Source: Mesobacillus sp. S13
GTDB lineage: Bacteria; Bacillota; Bacilli; Bacillales; Cytobacillaceae
Length of the DNA: 64,000 nt
Assembly (NCBI RefSeq): GCF_020422885.1
Contig: NZ_CP084622.1
Span: 2,065,001-2,129,000 of the forward strand
Reading direction: 5' to 3'
Position 1 is the first letter of the stretch. Every line of letters begins with the position of its first letter. The position numbers were made by a program, and so were the translations under genes. Positions 61,514 to 64,000 of the stretch are shown here, in pieces. The notes below the pieces were generated by a model. That model made no database searches and had not been told where the DNA came from. It worked only from the letters and a program-made list of their open reading frames with translations.

Positions 61514-62092
61514 ATGAATGGAGAACAGGTATTAATCAATAGGATCAGGGGAGGAGACCATGAGGCATTCAGTATCCTCGTGAAACCATTATTATCTTCG
61601 GCATATAAGTCAGCGTATATCATCCTTAGGTCGAAAGAACATGCAGAGGATGCATTGCAGACTGCCCTTGAAGGTGCGTATGTAAGCATAATGAAAAAGA
61701 AAGACATCACGAATTTCAAGGGATGGTTTTATAGGCTTGTCTATTCACGATCAATTGACATATATCGTAAAAACAATCGCCATGCTAGCATCGATTATGA
61801 GGAGAGTCATGAGGCACAGCTGAAAATTACTTCTGAGTCAGCTCAGCAAATCGCCATACATAAAGAAAGTAAGAGTGAAATGGTTCGTCACCTGATGAGA
61901 TTGAAAAGAGATCAGTGCTTGCCGCTTTTTCTTTATTATTATGAGGATATGTCTGTGAAGGAAATTTCACTCATACTCAATGAAAATATCAATACGGTTA
62001 AAGCAAGGATGAAGCGGGGGAAACAAAGCCTAGGAAAAATCCTGCAGGAATCCAGGCAATTTTTACAGGAGGTGAAGGTCAATGGGATCTAA
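61514..62092 (+). CDS. ECF sigma factor
   Basis: The 192-residue protein has region 2 (EHAEDALQTALEGAYVSIMK, FKGWFYRLVYSRSIDIYRKN) and region 4 (LPLFLYYYEDMSVKEISLIL, INTVKARMKRGKQSLGKI). ATG 61514 follows AAAGGGGG. A possible ECF promoter, AAC (61454-61456) and CGTT (61475-61478) with 18 bp between, lies 36 bp upstream and would allow autoregulation. It is coupled to a transmembrane anti-sigma gene. Confidence 0.88.
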   Translation: MNGEQVLINRIRGGDHEAFSILVKPLLSSAYKSAYIILRSKEHAEDALQTALEGAYVSIMKKKDITNFKGWFYRLVYSRSIDIYRKNNRHASIDYEESHEAQLKITSESAQQIAIHKESKSEMVRHLMRLKRDQCLPLFLYYYEDMSVKEISLILNENINTVKARMKRGKQSLGKILQESRQFLQEVKVNGI

Positions 62093-63188
62093 TAAAAATG
62101 ATCGGATCGAATCACTTGAGCAACTGGAGATACCTGAAAGCATTTATCAATTCATCGAGGAGATACCCCATAAATCAATCACCTCTGAAGCAGACGAACA
62201 AGTCGAAGAGGATTGGAAGAGGTTCCAGAGACATACAAGAAAGCAAAAAACGGTCATCATTAAGAAGCGAATGGCCATCCTGTCGCTTTCAGCTGCTGCG
62301 GTACTAGGCCTTTTCATCAGTACAGCCTTTGTTTCCCCAGCTGTTGCCCAAGTGGCCTCCCATATTCCTTACCTTAACCTTATTTTTGAAAATAAAATAC
62401 AGGTGAAAACGCTTGAAAATGAAATATATCAAGCGATCATGGATAAGAACTTTAAAAACATTGCCTTGCATGTTAATAGAAAAGAAAAATATATCGAGGC
62501 CATGGTGTTTAATACGGAGGAATATTATAAAGAAATGAAAACACCCATTAAGGATATGATCAGTGAAATCCTGAACGACAGGAATGAAGGTGATTACGAA
62601 ATCAGGGTGGCTAACGATCCGGAAACTGCTGTACAGTGGAGCAAGATTGATGTAGAAACCGACAAAAAAATTGCTGAAGTAGAGAAAACGGTATATGAAG
62701 TGCTGGGCAAGTATCATTATGATTCTCCAAGGCACACAAGCGGGATCAGTGTAGATCGAGTCAATCTCGAGCTTCCGGTAAACGAACCTAATATCAAGAA
62801 GATTCCACTTGAAATAAAAGAATTGCTGAAACAAAGGGACCTTGGCGATCTGGAAGTGAAAGTGTACACATATGACCCTGGTTTAGAAGAACGTGGCGGC
62901 AAGTTCATTAAAATATTTGATTCAATTGCTATTGGGTTAAAAGCAAAGCCTGAATACAAGATCGATTCTGTAGGCTTTTCTAATAATAAGAAAGAGCATT
63001 TTTACATTTCGATTCAGTTGGTGCTGGAGTCAACGGATCCTGATATTGAGGAAGTAGTAGAATCAATCGAAAAAACAGTCCAGGACTTTCTTGAGTCTGA
63101 CGATGCATTAACCTCCATCCAGGATGAAAAATACCAGGTTGTCATTTCAAGCAGTGATAAGAAGAAGATGAAGGTCATCAGCAACTAA
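62082..63188 (+). CDS. Transmembrane anti-sigma factor (DUF4030-like)
   Basis: The 368-residue protein has a cytosolic N-terminal helical domain (ESLEQLEIPESIYQFIEEIP), one membrane helix (AILSLSAAAVLGLFISTAFV) and a large extracytoplasmic region of three related alpha/beta units (KTVYEVLGKYHYDSPRHTSG; EIKELLKQRDLGDLEVKVYT; EVVESIEKTVQDFLESDDAL) like DUF4030 repeats. It overlaps the sigma gene by 11 bp and probably holds that sigma at the membrane until a wall or envelope signal. Confidence 0.82.
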   Translation: MGSNKNDRIESLEQLEIPESIYQFIEEIPHKSITSEADEQVEEDWKRFQRHTRKQKTVIIKKRMAILSLSAAAVLGLFISTAFVSPAVAQVASHIPYLNLIFENKIQVKTLENEIYQAIMDKNFKNIALHVNRKEKYIEAMVFNTEEYYKEMKTPIKDMISEILNDRNEGDYEIRVANDPETAVQWSKIDVETDKKIAEVEKTVYEVLGKYHYDSPRHTSGISVDRVNLELPVNEPNIKKIPLEIKELLKQRDLGDLEVKVYTYDPGLEERGGKFIKIFDSIAIGLKAKPEYKIDSVGFSNNKKEHFYISIQLVLESTDPDIEEVVESIEKTVQDFLESDDALTSIQDEKYQVVISSSDKKKMKVISN

Positions 63189-63208
63189 GCATGGGACATC
63201 CCATGCTT

Positions 63209-63261
63209 CAGACTGTAGACAAACTCGATGGAAATCGAGCTTGTCTACAGTCTTTTTTTTG
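63209..63261 (+). terminator. Long intrinsic terminator
   Basis: AGACTGTAGACAA/TTGTCTACAGTCT hairpin with an inner CTCGAT/ATCGAG stem, followed by T8. A second small hairpin AGCATGGG/CCCATGCT precedes it at 63188-63207. Confidence 0.92.
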
Positions 63262-63421
63262 GTTGGTGCTGAAATGGGGGCTGTTGATTTCCGTTCCAGG
63301 CGCTTCGCTTTCCGCGGGGCTGGCGGTGAGCCTCCTCACCGCCGTTGGCGTCTGCGGGGTCTCACCTGTCCAGCTGAGCCCGCAGGAGTCTACGCGCCTT
63401 CCACTCCAATCAACAGGACTT
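63262..63421. repeat. GC-rich dispersed repeat with inverted ends
   Basis: A 160-bp block, far more GC rich than its surroundings, starts GTTGATTTCCGTTCCAGGCGC and ends GCGCCTTCCACTCCAATCAAC, which are imperfect inverted copies. The inside has GCGG/CCGC-rich hairpins. It resembles a repeat common in intergenic regions of Bacillaceae; this is from memory, and only this copy is in the window. Confidence 0.65.
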
Positions 63422-63491
63422 ACAAACTTAACGTGGAACTAAACATAAGTCTATTTTAAAATAGATACATATAACGCTTGAGGTGATGAAG

Positions 63492-64000
63492 ATGCTTTCA
63501 AAGAACAATCCAATCCAACGAGATCAATTAGAAATGGTTGCTTTAGACCAACTGGTTCCTATGGAACATTTAGTCCGTAAAATGGAAGCAGCCATAGATT
63601 TTTCTTTCATTTATGACTTGGTGAAAGATGTGTATTCGGAAGTAGGCCGCCCAAGCATTGACCCTGTTATTCTGATTAAACTCTCATTCATTCAATATAC
63701 ATTCGGCATCCGTTCCATGCGCCAGACCATTGCCGAAGTAGAAACGAACATGGCTTACCGCTGGTTTTTGGGTTATGGATTCCATGATAAAGTGCCCCAC
63801 TTCTCCACCTTCGGGAAGAATTACGAACGCCGTTTTAAAGACACTGATTTGTTTGAACAGATTTTCTATCGAATTCTTAAGACCGCAGCTGATAAGAAAC
63901 TTATTAGTGCAGAACACGTCTTCATTGATTCAACCCACGTTAAAGCAAGTGCGAATAAGCATAAATTCGAGAAGAAAGTAGTGCGGAAGGAAACACGGGC
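63492..64000 (+). mobile_element. IS1182-family transposase, N-terminal part
   Basis: The frame stays open to the right edge. The sequence shows the IS1182/IS5-like N-terminal domain (QLVPMEHLVRKMEAAIDFSF, RPSIDPVILIKLSFIQYTFG, RSMRQTIAEVETNMAYRWFL) and the first catalytic Asp in HVFIDSTHVKASANKHKF. ATG 63492 follows GAGGTG. The left end of the element was not identified; a TCTATTTTAAAATAGA palindrome lies at about 63449-63464. Confidence 0.85.

Overview
The window looks like chromosomal DNA of a spore-forming Bacillaceae (Bacillus/Mesobacillus-like Firmicute). The reasons are strong AGGAGG-type ribosome sites, frequent TTG/GTG starts, U-rich intrinsic terminators, an S-box leader, a FosB thiol transferase of the Bacillus type, a KinA/KinE-like orphan kinase, an RsbR-like STAS protein and a heterocycloanthracin-type peptide cluster. 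No rRNA, tRNA, CRISPR array or prophage was recognised. The only mobile element is an IS1182-like transposase that runs off the right edge.

Layout. 1-16 kb: end of an EamA transporter, an ECF-like sigma factor directly followed by a second-type ClpP, an aminotransferase, a SAM (S-box) riboswitch operon (sulfone-monooxygenase-like flavoenzyme plus ATP-grasp ligase), a pentapeptide-repeat protein, small exported proteins, a VWA lipoprotein, an isochorismatase-like hydrolase, a YqcI/YcgG protein, and a second EamA exporter. 16-31 kb: fosB, a NIPSNAP-NUDIX fusion, a GreA-like factor, a PIG-L deacetylase, then a GntR-controlled operon (iron ADH, TPP enzyme, BASS-type transporter, SDR) with a cre-like site, NhaC, a ferritin-like gene broken by one stop codon, TatA and a membrane beta-propeller. 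31-44 kb: TerC behind a long leader, an acetolactate-synthase-like/ALDH pair, a patatin/nucleotidyltransferase pair, a compact lipoprotein - processed acidic surface protein - class D sortase - lipoprotein locus, and a glutaredoxin gene whose active-site Cys codon is TGA followed by a good bacterial SECIS candidate. 44-55 kb: signal peptidase I, catalase, STAS protein, sensor kinase, an ECF sigma/PadR/HAAS-SEDS operon with a probable autoregulated ECF promoter, a membrane-tethered PstS-like protein and an AIM24-family protein. 55-64 kb: a TOMM (thiazole/oxazole peptide) cluster with precursor, E1-like maturation protein, YcaO cyclodehydratase and SagB oxidase, then an ECF sigma/anti-sigma pair, a dispersed GC-rich repeat and the IS.

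Most unusual features. (1) A probable selenocysteine glutaredoxin (UPYC). (2) Three intergenic tandem arrays of different sequence (about 15.55-16.43, 31.36-31.74 and 52.20-52.46 kb) all have a unit of exactly 52 bp with an internal inverted repeat spanning about 23-25 nt, and all start just after an intrinsic terminator; a fourth array at 43.15 kb has an exact 20-bp unit. Periods of 52 and 20 are close to whole numbers of DNA helical turns. (3) A shared palindrome AGTGTAAAATTACAC lies in the promoter regions of two distant membrane-protein genes.
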